Shown: piece by piece, positions 23,918-31,185 of the stretch | How positions within the stretch are numbered: position 1 is the stretch's first letter | Layout: the number at the start of each line of letters is the position of its first letter | Assembly (NCBI GenBank): GCA_038204465.1 | Contig: JBBRCX010000045.1 | Location: forward strand, 1 to 37,250 | Reading direction: 5' to 3' | From: JBBRCX01 sp038204465 | GTDB taxonomy: Bacteria; Planctomycetota; Phycisphaerae; Tepidisphaerales; Tepidisphaeraceae | DNA length: 37,250 nt | Translations under genes and position numbers: made by a program | Notes under the pieces: model-generated | Databases searched by the model: none | What the model was told of the DNA's origin: nothing | The model's input: only the letters and a program-made list of their open reading frames with translations

Positions 23918-23982
23918 GTGGCTTGGGCGGCTCGCCCGAGCGGAATTGCAACAGAATAGCTCGGGCGAGACGCCCAAGCCAC
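23918..23982. repeat. Palindromic repeat with 24-bp arms (GTGGCTTGGGCG)
   Basis: The left arm, 23918-23941 (GTGGCTTGGGCGGCTCGCCC...), and the right arm, 23959-23982, are complementary except for one position, around a 17-nt loop. Each arm is itself partly palindromic. It lies between a kinase stump and the 3' end of a convergent kinase. It resembles the dispersed REP-like palindromes found between planctomycete genes. No T tract follows. Confidence 0.75.
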
Positions 23983-24082
23983 GAGTTGACCAAGGTTCTT
24001 ATAATCATATGCCAAATAGCGCAGTGGAGGCGGGGCCCTGCTGGGGGCCAGGGGTGGGAGCGTAGTCTTGCTGCGCTTCAAG

Positions 24083-25252
24083 CTATGCCGCGGCCGACGT
24101 CCTGCGTGCACCCGCGGTCGCTCGGCGCGGAAGGCGTGCTGTGAAGACGGTTCCGGCCTCGGCAGAGGATGTTACGTCGAGGCCGCCGCCGTGACCGGTC
24201 ACGACCTCGCGGGCGATGTACAAGCCCAACCCGATGCTGCCGGGCCGCCTTTGCTTTTGAGATTCCGCTGACGCGACGCGAACCAGCGGGTCGAAGATCG
24301 TCGACAACGCGTCCGCCGGGATCGGAGTCCCCTCATTACGGACTGCCAGGATGATCTGGTCACCTGCGCCCCTGACCGAAAGTTCGACAGGGCGTGTTGC
24401 CAGGCCATGCTGCATCGCGTTTCCGAGCAGGTTGGAGACCACCTGGCGCAGCCGGGCCGCATCCCATTCTCCCGTGAGATCGCCTTCCGCCTCAAAGCGC
24501 AGCGGACGGTCTGGATGAGCAGTCCGAGTCTCGTCAACCACTTCCTGGCAAAGACGTCCCAAGTCCATCGCGGCAGGCGAGAGCGGCATCGCGGCGTCCA
24601 GCCCGGCCCCGGTAAAATCCAGCAGATCGCTGATCATTCGCGCCATCGCCGCGGCGCTCGCGGTGATCCCCGAGGCAATCGCGGATGATTCGGCATCGAG
24701 CTGACTGCCTAAGGAAAGCACCTGCGCGGACATCATCATCGAGTTCAGCGGATTGCGAAGATCGTGACCCAGAATCGCAAGAAACATCTGCCGTGAGCGA
24801 TCGACCCGCTCCGTGTAACTGCGGACCGCCTCGGTAAGCGATTGATCGATGGCTTCGTTGAATCGGGTCAGGTCGGCGAGGTCGCGCCGGTCGGGATTTG
24901 GGGCGCTTTCGCGCCAGAGGCGAATCACGCTGGCTCGAAGTGCCCGGTACTCCGCCACCACGCCCAGCAAATCGAATCCCGATTCCACTCGCCCCAGCGC
25001 GTGCACGTCGGATGCGCCGTCGACGCGGACGCTTCCGGCCCCGGCCTGGCCGCCGCCTCTGGACTTGTCCGACTGCTCCATGCCCGTTTGCGCGGACTTC
25101 ATGTCTCCTGCCATCGCCAGGAGAATGTCGCCGGCATGGTCGCGCAGCACTCTTGGCTCGGCCTTCGCATCCGGCCAGATCGCGCGGGCGAAGGATTCCC
25201 ACTCCACGAGAATCGGCTCGACGCTTGCCAGTATGAAATCAGCCAGCCGCAT
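24083..25252 (-). CDS. RsbRD-type sensor histidine kinase
   Basis: The ATG at 25252 follows GGAGG with good spacing and starts MRLADFILASVEPILVEWES, the RsbRD_N-like sensor. The 389-residue protein continues with a linker (MKSAQTGMEQSDKSRGGGQA), an EYRALRASVIRLWRESAP helix and the His box FLAILGHDLRNPLNSMMM. The HATPase boxes are SNLLGNAMQHGL, AVRNEGTPIPAD and GSIGLGLYIAREV. It is an intact paralogue of the frameshifted kinase at 19576-20768. It is divergent from a receiver-SpoIIE phosphatase gene across 191 bp, which suggests that the two work together: the kinase could phosphorylate that receiver. No membrane segment is present. Confidence 0.9.
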   Translation of the reverse strand: MRLADFILASVEPILVEWESFARAIWPDAKAEPRVLRDHAGDILLAMAGDMKSAQTGMEQSDKSRGGGQAGAGSVRVDGASDVHALGRVESGFDLLGVVAEYRALRASVIRLWRESAPNPDRRDLADLTRFNEAIDQSLTEAVRSYTERVDRSRQMFLAILGHDLRNPLNSMMMSAQVLSLGSQLDAESSAIASGITASAAAMARMISDLLDFTGAGLDAAMPLSPAAMDLGRLCQEVVDETRTAHPDRPLRFEAEGDLTGEWDAARLRQVVSNLLGNAMQHGLATRPVELSVRGAGDQIILAVRNEGTPIPADALSTIFDPLVRVASAESQKQRRPGSIGLGLYIAREVVTGHGGGLDVTSSAEAGTVFTARLPRRATAGARRTSAAA

Positions 25253-25443
25253 AAGCGCCCTCCGGTTGTTCAGAGCGAACGGATGTACATTACATCGACC
25301 ATAGCCCGCCCCGCGCTTGATCATTTCCGGGTCCGACGACGCAGGACGCGCGATGGGTAGGGGGCGTCAGCGCTGCATCGCCCCAGGAGGCGCTTGTGAC
25401 ACCGGCGTGAACTTGCCCGGGCGGGGAGATTATCATTACGCCC

Positions 25444-26685
25444 ATGACGCCTCAACCCCCCCCCACCCAGCCCGCCAGCATACTGGTCGTGGACGACACG
25501 CCCGCCAATCTGCAGGTGCTGGCCGGGATGCTCAAGGATCGCGGATACAAGGTCCGCCCGGCCCCCAGTGGCAAGCTGGCGCTGGCGGCGGCGGGGCGCG
25601 ATCCGCCGGACCTGATTCTGCTCGACATCAACATGCCGGAGATGAACGGCTACGAAGTCTGCGAGCACCTCAAGGCAGACGCGCGGCTCAAGGGAATTCC
25701 CGTCATCTTCATCAGCGCGCTCACCGAACCGCTCGACAAGGTGAAGGCGTTTGCCACCGGCGGGGTGGATTACATCACCAAGCCATTTCAGATGGAGGAA
25801 TTGCACGCGCGCGTCGAGACGCATCTGAAACTGCGTCGATTGCAGATCGAGTTGGAGAAGACCAATTCGCAACTGGAGCGGACTAATGATCGGATGTCTC
25901 ACGACCTGAAGGCAGCGGCAAAGATACAGAAGACGTTCCTTCCCGGCGCCACAACAAAGGTCTCCGGCGCTGAGTTCGCCTGGGGCTACCAGCCCTGTGA
26001 TGAACTGGCCGGAGATGGGTTGAACATCATCCCGCTTGGCGATGGGAAGGTCGGCTTATACATCCTGGATGTCAGCGGTCACGGCGTCTCGGCGGCTTTG
26101 CTATCGGTGACGCTCAGCCGTCTTCTCTCGCCGCCGGCGGACCCTTCTTCAATCCTGATCCGTGACCGTGACGTGGTTGATCGACTCGACATCACCCCGC
26201 CCGCCAAGGTCGCCGACCGGCTGAACAAGCTCTTTCCCTTCGACACGGCGACGGGGCAATTCGCAACCCTCATTTACGGGGTGCTTGATGTATCGACCGG
26301 TGACTTTCGTCATGTCTGTGCGGGTCACGCCGGGCCGTTGCATCTTCCCGTCAGGGGGCCTCCGGTGATCCTTGAAAGTCCGGGGTTTCCGATCGGCGTT
26401 GCGGACGAGGCCTACGGCGAACGAAATTTCCATCTGGCGCCGGGGGATCGGTTATATCTCTACTCCGATGGCCTCCCCGATGCGATGAACTCCGGTGGCG
26501 AGCATTTTGGCGATGTTCGGCTCTTGGAGGCGATCGGCCGAGGAAGGACTAAACCCCTTCGGGAGGGAATCGCCACGCTGCTGGAGGAGATTGCTCGGTG
26601 GCATGGAGGCGAGAGCCCTAAAGACGACATCTCCATCTTGGCTGTCGAGGTTTCGGTCGCATCGGGCCTCTCGGCCACCCAATGA
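25444..26685 (+). CDS. Receiver domain-SpoIIE/RsbU-type PP2C phosphatase
   Basis: The 413-residue protein has an N-terminal receiver (ILVVDDTPANLQVLAGML, phospho-acceptor Asp61 in LLDINMPEMNG, Lys in YITKPFQ). A coiled-coil linker (LRRLQIELEKTNSQLERTND) follows, then a PP2C/SpoIIE domain from about residue 155. Phosphatase motifs include KIQKTFLPG, LYILDVSGHGVSAALLSV with the metal-binding Asp, YSDGLPDAMN and PKDDISILAVEV. RsbU-type enzymes dephosphorylate STAS anti-anti-sigma factors in partner-switching stress control. The architecture fits a phosphatase switched on by phosphorylation. No STAS or anti-sigma gene is in the window. It is transcribed divergently from the kinase at 24083. Confidence 0.93.
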   Translation: MTPQPPPTQPASILVVDDTPANLQVLAGMLKDRGYKVRPAPSGKLALAAAGRDPPDLILLDINMPEMNGYEVCEHLKADARLKGIPVIFISALTEPLDKVKAFATGGVDYITKPFQMEELHARVETHLKLRRLQIELEKTNSQLERTNDRMSHDLKAAAKIQKTFLPGATTKVSGAEFAWGYQPCDELAGDGLNIIPLGDGKVGLYILDVSGHGVSAALLSVTLSRLLSPPADPSSILIRDRDVVDRLDITPPAKVADRLNKLFPFDTATGQFATLIYGVLDVSTGDFRHVCAGHAGPLHLPVRGPPVILESPGFPIGVADEAYGERNFHLAPGDRLYLYSDGLPDAMNSGGEHFGDVRLLEAIGRGRTKPLREGIATLLEEIARWHGGESPKDDISILAVEVSVASGLSATQ

Positions 26686-27186
26686 CATGCGTGGCCTATT
26701 GCTCCTACAGGGACTTGGAGGTAAGAGCATTCCGTCGGCTGTTTATGAGGGCCGGTTGGACTTACTGTAAGCGGCGATGAAATGATTTTCTCCTTTGTCA
26801 CGGGCAATTGACTTCGCTCCAAGCATAAGGTTCGCCAACGCTGCCTTGGCTCGACGCTAATCTCGTGCCGGACGCGCCGGGAGGAAGAAGCGAAGAAAAG
26901 CGACTCCGATCGGCGCTCTGGACGCGCCACCTTCAACCCGCGTTGGCTTAGGCGCTCGGTGCCTCATGATTGGAGCCTTGACGTCCCAAGCGCCTTCCCG
27001 CCGCGAGGCGTGCAAGAGTTGGTTTAGCGAGCAATTCGGACATGTCACGCTGGGTCAGCCCTCTCTACCAAGTCATTGAGCGAATTGAAGTCAGACTCGC
27101 GATGAAGGAAAGACAAGGCACGCAGTTTCAGGTCTGCGCTCGAAATCGCGCCGGCCGACTTCTCGGGCACGCGGACGCTGGGATTA
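26686..27186. other. Gene-free stretch
   Basis: No gene, RNA or repeat that I can support. The composition is less GC-rich than the neighbouring kinases. A 66-codon plus-strand frame at 27042-27242 starts MSRWVSPLYQVIERIEVRLA but has no family resemblance and overlaps the HigA-like gene. Confidence 0.45.
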
Positions 27187-27523
27187 TCACGCCAGGAAAA
27201 GCATCGGGTTCAGCGAGAATCGTTCACAAAGACCCCGGATGACCGTCTTGCTCCACGCCCGCTTACCGCTCAGTATTTCCGACAGGTTGCTCTGGCCGAC
27301 GCCGATCTCGCGCGCGAGGCGGCTGATCGTGAGGTCGTTCTCGACCATGAGGTGCCGAACCACCTCGGCCGGGGTCACCTTCGACGTGTCGATGGCATGG
27401 CCAGCACGCTTTTCGTACTCCACGATCAAGTCGGTGAGACGGGTGCAGCACAGAGAATGACATCGCTTTAAGACGGTCCTTCTCTTTGTCAGACTCGACG
27501 ATGTACGTCGCGTTCTTAGTCAT
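27187..27523 (-). pseudogene. HigA-like XRE antitoxin gene with an N-terminal frameshift
   Basis: The main frame (27429-27187) reads LIVEYEKRAGHAIDTSKVTP, then VVRHLMVENDLTISRLAREI and GVGQSNLSEILSGKRAWSK. This is the HigA pattern in which a helix-turn-helix follows a short N-terminal helix. No ATG opens this frame. The probable start is ATG 27523 (MTKNATYIVESDKEKDRLKA), which is in another phase and changes over near 27440-27460. So one indel separates start from domain. A HigB toxin is not recognisable beside it. Expression from the TTG at 27429 cannot be excluded. Confidence 0.6.
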
Positions 27524-27683
27524 TGCCTGCCTCTGCTTCACCCTCGGCCTCATCCTCGCCCTCGTCCTCAGGCACCTCAACGGCGTCATTGGGGTACATC
27601 TGATTCCATTGGATGCGCAATTCCCTGTAGTTCTCTTCAAGCTGCTCAAGCCCACGACAGCCGTGCCTTCGGAAGGCTTCCCG
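27516..27683 (-). other. Possible gene remnant with an acidic C-terminus
   Basis: The frame reads REAFRRHGCRGLEQLEENYR and later NQMYPNDAVEVPEDEGEDEA before ending at TAA 27516-27518. Its end overlaps the ATG at 27523 of the HigA-like gene, an arrangement typical of translationally coupled genes. There is no convincing start codon upstream, so the 5' part may be lost. I do not recognise the family. Confidence 0.25.
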
Positions 27684-27754
27684 TGATACGCTGAGGGATG
27701 GACGCCAAAGCGCGAATTGTAGGATAGAATGCTGCGGGGGTAGCAGGAAACGAG

Positions 27755-28186
27755 ATGCCGAAGACAGCCGACAGAGTTGTGCAGAAGCGGAAAGCGGGCG
27801 TAAAGGCAATCGCCAAGCCCGCGAAGAGGCAGCGCGCGATTCCTTTCGTCGATCCCTTCGGCAGGTTAGGGGGGCGTGTTGTGAAATCCGCAGGGAAAGA
27901 GAAACGGCGTCCGACGAGGGGAGAACCGCTTCCGTTCTACGCGGTGGTGAAAGTTAAAGAAGGTCACGCGGTGCCGTCGAAAGCCCGAGGCCGTAGGGGG
28001 GTCGTCGTGGACCGCGCCGAGACTAAGACTGGAAACTGGAAATACAGTGTCGCGCTGAGTGGGCTTGAGGACTCGTATTACCTTCCGCACTCGGCACTGA
28101 TTCCCACAGGACGGGTGGCGAAGCGACAAGACCTTTACGGCCTGCGTTCGGGTAGACGCGTCTGGGAAGGGGACCTCAGTCACTGA
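27755..28186 (+). CDS. Imm31-like immunity protein
   Basis: The 143-residue protein has a basic, low-complexity N-terminus (residues 1-60). A compact domain follows with LPFYAVVKVKEGHAVPSK, RRGVVVDRAETKTGNWKYSV and LPHSALIPTGRVAKRQDLY. The pattern F-Y-x-V-V-x-[IV], G-V-V-x-[DG] and L-x-PTGR-x2-[KR]-x-[DE][DL][FL]Y fits my memory of the immunity protein 31 family of polymorphic toxin systems. A fragment of a polymorphic toxin domain follows 17 bp downstream, which supports the call. It would neutralise a toxin delivered by kin or released in the cell. Confidence 0.6.
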   Translation: MPKTADRVVQKRKAGVKAIAKPAKRQRAIPFVDPFGRLGGRVVKSAGKEKRRPTRGEPLPFYAVVKVKEGHAVPSKARGRRGVVVDRAETKTGNWKYSVALSGLEDSYYLPHSALIPTGRVAKRQDLYGLRSGRRVWEGDLSH

Positions 28187-28203
28187 AGAGGGAGCGGTGG
28201 CGA

Positions 28204-28401
28204 GTGAGCAAGGGTGATCGCCGCAGAAGGAAGCTAACTAAAGCGGAAGTTCTCGCTGACCACTTTTTGCCCACCACCGGCGCCTACCCTTTCGAGCCAC
28301 CGAAAAACTGGCGCCCGAGTGAGCCGTTGCCCCGAGGTCCGCAGAAGGGGTATATGGACCGTAAGCGCCAAGAGTGGGTTCCGGGACCCACACGGACGCC
28401 A
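28204..28401 (+). pseudogene. Polymorphic toxin type 17-like domain, truncated
   Basis: From GTG 28204 the frame reads SKGDRRRRKLTKAEVLADHF, then LPTTGAYPFEPPKNWRPSE and PLPRGPQKGYMDRKRQEWVP, and ends its similarity at GPTRTP (about 28401). This corresponds to the C-terminal toxin type 17 module I recall from Rhs-like and other polymorphic toxins (TGxYPxxPPKNW, PLPRGPxxGYxDxxGNEWVxGPSRT). Those domains continue with a block ending in a conserved N-V-S motif, which is missing. The open frame runs on to 28563 through an integrase relic. GGGAG lies 9 bases before the GTG. Confidence 0.6.
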
Positions 28402-28510
28402 AACCTGCCGCTGCACCCGGTTCTGCAGCGCTTTTTGCACCGCCTTGTTCCTCCGTCAGTCCGGACGCGGCGCGAAATGCTCGTCCGCGAACCGATTGTG
28501 TCAACCGATC
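28399..28510 (-). pseudogene. Second integrase C-terminal relic
   Basis: On the minus strand the sequence reads FRAASGLTEEQGGAKSAAEP, parallel to FARAAGLTQDEGGAKSGAES of the relic at 14525-14761. At the DNA level both share a GGCGGTGCAAAAAGCG core and flanking matches over about 105 bp. An upstream trace of the DEHF motif is out of phase. It directly adjoins the truncated toxin domain. Confidence 0.55.
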
Positions 28511-28602
28511 ACCCGACGATTCAGAAAACGAGTATGTTGCCACAACCAAACCCGATTCGATGAACACGCTCCCTCCCATCATCACCTGGCCGGCCCCTGC
28601 TG

Positions 28603-30003
28603 GTGAAACCCTTTCACCCGATTTACACAATGGAGGTGGCCGGTCAGTCCGTCTCCGTCTACCAGGCTCGCGTGCGCGCCGAGATTCTCCCGAACGACGG
28701 GCTTTGGACTCACCGTCCCGACCCCGGCGGCGAACGCGCGGCATTCGCCATCTTTGATATGCGCCGGCCGGTCGAAGTCGCGATCAAACCGCGCCACCCG
28801 GCCCACAGCGCCATGGTCTTGCCGGCCCGCGCTAAAGTGGCCGCCGAACTGAAGGACGGCGCCGTGCGCTTCATGCTAAAACGGGCGCAGCACGTCACCA
28901 TCTTGTTCAACGGTTCAGCCCAGCATCCGCTGCATCTGTTCGTCGGCGAGCCGGAAGCGGATGCGCCCCGGCCGGATGATCCGAACGTCCTCTATTTCGG
29001 GCCCGGGATTCATGAAATCACCGAGTTGAAAATCAAGAGCGGGCAGACGTTGTATCTCGCGGGTGGCGCCGTGGTGAGGGCCGGCTTGCGACCCGGCGAA
29101 AAAGGCAATTACAGCGAGAAATGGAAGGTCAGCTTCCATGGGGGAATCATTTTCAATGTCGCCGAGGTTGAGAACGTACGGATTTGCGGCCGGGGCATTC
29201 TCGACGCCGGCCTCGTGCCTCATCCCGGGCGCAACATGATCGGCATTCGCAAATGCAAACGCGTCCGCCTGAGCGGCATCACCCTGCGCGACGCCGCCGG
29301 CTGGAACGTCCACATCGCCGAGTCCGAGGGCGTCCATGTTGACGATCTGCGCATCATCAGCGGGCGGCTCAACAGCGACGGCATCAACAGCACAAACTCC
29401 CGCGACGTCAGCGTGCACCGCTGTTTTGTGCGTAACCACGACGACGGCATCGTCGTCAAGACGATCGTGCCGGATCCACCCTGTGACAATATCGAGGTCG
29501 ACGATTGCCTGATCTGGTCCGACTGGGGCTATGCCCTGGGGGCAACCTACGAGACGCGTGCACCGATTCACAACCTCCACTTCAGCCGGTGCGATGTGCT
29601 CGCGGCCCGCCACTGGGTGCTTGGCGTTCATATCTCCGACAGTGCGGCCGTCAGCGGCCTCACCTTCAGGGATATCGAGGTAGCCGACCTCATGATGGAG
29701 GGCAAACGGATCGACATGCCGGACCAGCCAAAGTTGATTCGCATGGTGGTGCAGTCCGATGTCTGGGGCAACGACCCCCAGCGTGGCAACATCCGCGATA
29801 TCCTCATCGAGAACGTGGCCGTCGATGGCGCGGCGATCCCTCCCTCCGAGTTCTTCGGGGCCGATCAGCAGCACGGCATTGAGAAGGTGGTGTTGCGCAA
29901 CATCCATCTCCGCGATCACTCGCCCGCAACCGATGCCCAGGATTTGGGAATTGTGACCAATCCGTTTGTCCGGGGATTGGTCGTTGAATCCGGCTCGCGT
30001 TGA
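28603..30003 (+). CDS. GH28-like (polygalacturonase-type) right-handed beta-helix glycosidase
   Basis: The 466-residue frame has a beta-helix with GQTLYLAGGAVVRAGL, ICGRGILDAG, RVRLSGITLRDAAGWNVHI and the active-site-like segment LNSDGINSTNSRDVSVHRC, then RNHDDGIVVKT. In GH28 enzymes the NTD and DD pairs supply catalytic Asp residues; here NSD and HDD occupy those places. Substrate is probably an acidic or plant/algal polysaccharide. No signal peptide is present. The GTG at 28603 is doubtful: ATG 28560 opens MNTLPPIITWPAPAGETLSP, which would flow into TMEVAGQSVSVYQ after a one-base shift near 28630. So the N-terminus may be frameshifted. Confidence 0.72.
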   Translation: MKPFHPIYTMEVAGQSVSVYQARVRAEILPNDGLWTHRPDPGGERAAFAIFDMRRPVEVAIKPRHPAHSAMVLPARAKVAAELKDGAVRFMLKRAQHVTILFNGSAQHPLHLFVGEPEADAPRPDDPNVLYFGPGIHEITELKIKSGQTLYLAGGAVVRAGLRPGEKGNYSEKWKVSFHGGIIFNVAEVENVRICGRGILDAGLVPHPGRNMIGIRKCKRVRLSGITLRDAAGWNVHIAESEGVHVDDLRIISGRLNSDGINSTNSRDVSVHRCFVRNHDDGIVVKTIVPDPPCDNIEVDDCLIWSDWGYALGATYETRAPIHNLHFSRCDVLAARHWVLGVHISDSAAVSGLTFRDIEVADLMMEGKRIDMPDQPKLIRMVVQSDVWGNDPQRGNIRDILIENVAVDGAAIPPSEFFGADQQHGIEKVVLRNIHLRDHSPATDAQDLGIVTNPFVRGLVVESGSR

Positions 30004-30040
30004 AGAGTGAGATGGCAAAGGCGCCCCCCAGGCGCGCAAG

Positions 30041-30069
30041 TTGCCCTCGCGCCTACCTGCGCGTATACT
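30041..30069 (+). promoter_or_regulatory. Sigma70-type promoter for the DUF4258 toxin-antitoxin pair
   Basis: TTGCCC at 30041-30046 and TATACT at 30064-30069 are separated by 17 bp. Transcription would start at about 30076-30077, which coincides with the GTG at 30077, so the message is probably leaderless. Confidence 0.55.
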
Positions 30070-30076
30070 TAGTCAT

Positions 30077-30373
30077 GTGTCGCCCGAGGCTCACCGAGCA
30101 ATCGCTACGATCCGCGAGTGCATTGATTCGGACCGATTTGCGCTCACACTGCACTTTAGCAAACGGATGGAAGAGCGCGGGCTCTTCTGGCCGGACGTAC
30201 AGGCGGTCATCGACGATCCGCAAGATGTTCGCTCGGGAGGGATGGACAAGTACGTCCGCCTAAGGTGGATCGTCCGCGGCACTGCGGCGACCGGCGAAGA
30301 GATTGAGATCGTCTGTGCTATTGAGTTGGACCACAGAGGCATCGAGTTCCTTACGATCTACTGGAAGGAATGA
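30077..30373 (+). CDS. DUF4258-type toxin
   Basis: The 98-residue protein reads VSPEAHRAIATIRECIDSDR, then LHFSKRMEERGLFWPDVQAV and VRLRWIVRGTAATGEEIEIV with the end EFLTIYWKE. The F-S-x-H/R-M-x-E-R-x-[IL] helix, D-V-x2-V-I-D and closing strand match DUF4258 proteins, which occur as toxin partners of helix-turn-helix antitoxins. A helix-turn-helix gene follows 1 bp after its stop. The GTG at 30077 is favoured over a TTG at 30041 because it sits at the predicted transcription start. The mode of action is not established. Confidence 0.72.
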   Translation: MSPEAHRAIATIRECIDSDRFALTLHFSKRMEERGLFWPDVQAVIDDPQDVRSGGMDKYVRLRWIVRGTAATGEEIEIVCAIELDHRGIEFLTIYWKE

Positions 30374-30374
30374 C

Positions 30375-30815
30375 ATGGCGGCCGCAACGTTGGCAAAGTG
30401 GAAAGAGGGCACCGACCTTCCCTATGTAATGCAAATGGGTAGCGGGGACATGTTGGCGATCCGTCTCCCGGCGGCCTGGTTGAGGGCTGATCGTTCCGGC
30501 CAACCGCTGCTGCTGCCTTCGGCCGTCCGCGCTCTCGATCGACTGCGGGCGTTGTTCGCATCGAAAGCCACCATGACGCCGGGCTTCATCGTCAGCCTTC
30601 GGGAAGCGACCGGAATGACTCAAGCAGAGTTGGGTCGCAGACTCGGAGTTTCCAAGATGACCGTGAGTCGATGGGAATGCGGCCGGATGCATCCGGCGGC
30701 GGCGGCGGCGGCTGGCATTCGAAGACTGCAACGACACGCTCAACGAGAAGGTGTGAGAATCGACGGCAACAAACAAACGAGCAGGCGCCGGCGTGCCGCG
30801 CGTTCACTGACATAG
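30375..30815 (+). CDS. Helix-turn-helix antitoxin (XRE/MqsA-like) paired with DUF4258
   Basis: The ATG at 30375 follows GGAAGGA and lies one base past the DUF4258 stop. The 146-residue protein has an N-terminal AbrB/MazE-like stretch (YVMQMGSGDMLAIRLPAAWL). An XRE helix-turn-helix with SLREATGMTQAELGRRLGVS and MTVSRWECG lies near residues 78-105, and the tail is basic. Such proteins neutralise the toxin and repress the operon. An N-terminal part that looks like a separate small fold is compatible with MqsA-type two-domain antitoxins. Confidence 0.78.
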   Translation: MAAATLAKWKEGTDLPYVMQMGSGDMLAIRLPAAWLRADRSGQPLLLPSAVRALDRLRALFASKATMTPGFIVSLREATGMTQAELGRRLGVSKMTVSRWECGRMHPAAAAAAGIRRLQRHAQREGVRIDGNKQTSRRRRAARSLT

Positions 30816-30838
30816 TGCATTCGGGGCCGTTGCAACAG

Positions 30839-31093
30839 ATGCAGCCCGCAGAGGCAGGGAGGGCTCAACTTCCTTTCTATCGGACCGCCAGCTGCAACCT
30901 CACTTCGACGCTGAAAATCGCCGATGTGGGAATATCCCACTTGCCCACAATCCATATAACCCCTTATGACAGGAAGCAGCCGGTCTTCGAAGCGTACGTG
31001 CAGAACAATACGCCCGGCGCCTATAGGATCTTCTGGTGTTATGGACCGAAGAACGGCGCGATGACGATCATCGCGATCACGTCCCATCCCTGA
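30839..31093 (+). CDS. Hypothetical protein, possibly a RelE-like toxin remnant
   Basis: The 84-codon frame ends with RKQPVFEAYVQNNTPGAYRI, then FWCYGPKNGAMTIIAITSHP. A strand pair of the form G-x-Y-R-[IV]-F-W-x-Y-G-P followed by [IV]-I-A-I-T-x-H is reminiscent of the last strands of RelE/HigB-like toxins. The N-terminal half shows no family likeness, and an alternative GTG start is at 30815. It lies close to the degenerate attachment site. Apart from this frame, 30816-31229 holds nothing recognised except the tRNA-like fragment. Confidence 0.35.
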   Translation: MQPAEAGRAQLPFYRTASCNLTSTLKIADVGISHLPTIHITPYDRKQPVFEAYVQNNTPGAYRIFWCYGPKNGAMTIIAITSHP

Positions 31094-31185
31094 TTCTGCC
31101 CGCTTCGCAAGCAGAACTTTCCCACACACCCGCATAACAAGAGCTCATTGTTCGCTGATGAATGCGACCAACGTGGCTCGCGATT

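Noticed and set aside
28915..30039. 374-codon minus-strand frame opposite the GH28-like gene
   Set aside because: Composition rich in Asp/His/Val typical of antisense frames in GC-rich DNA; the plus strand carries beta-helix motifs.
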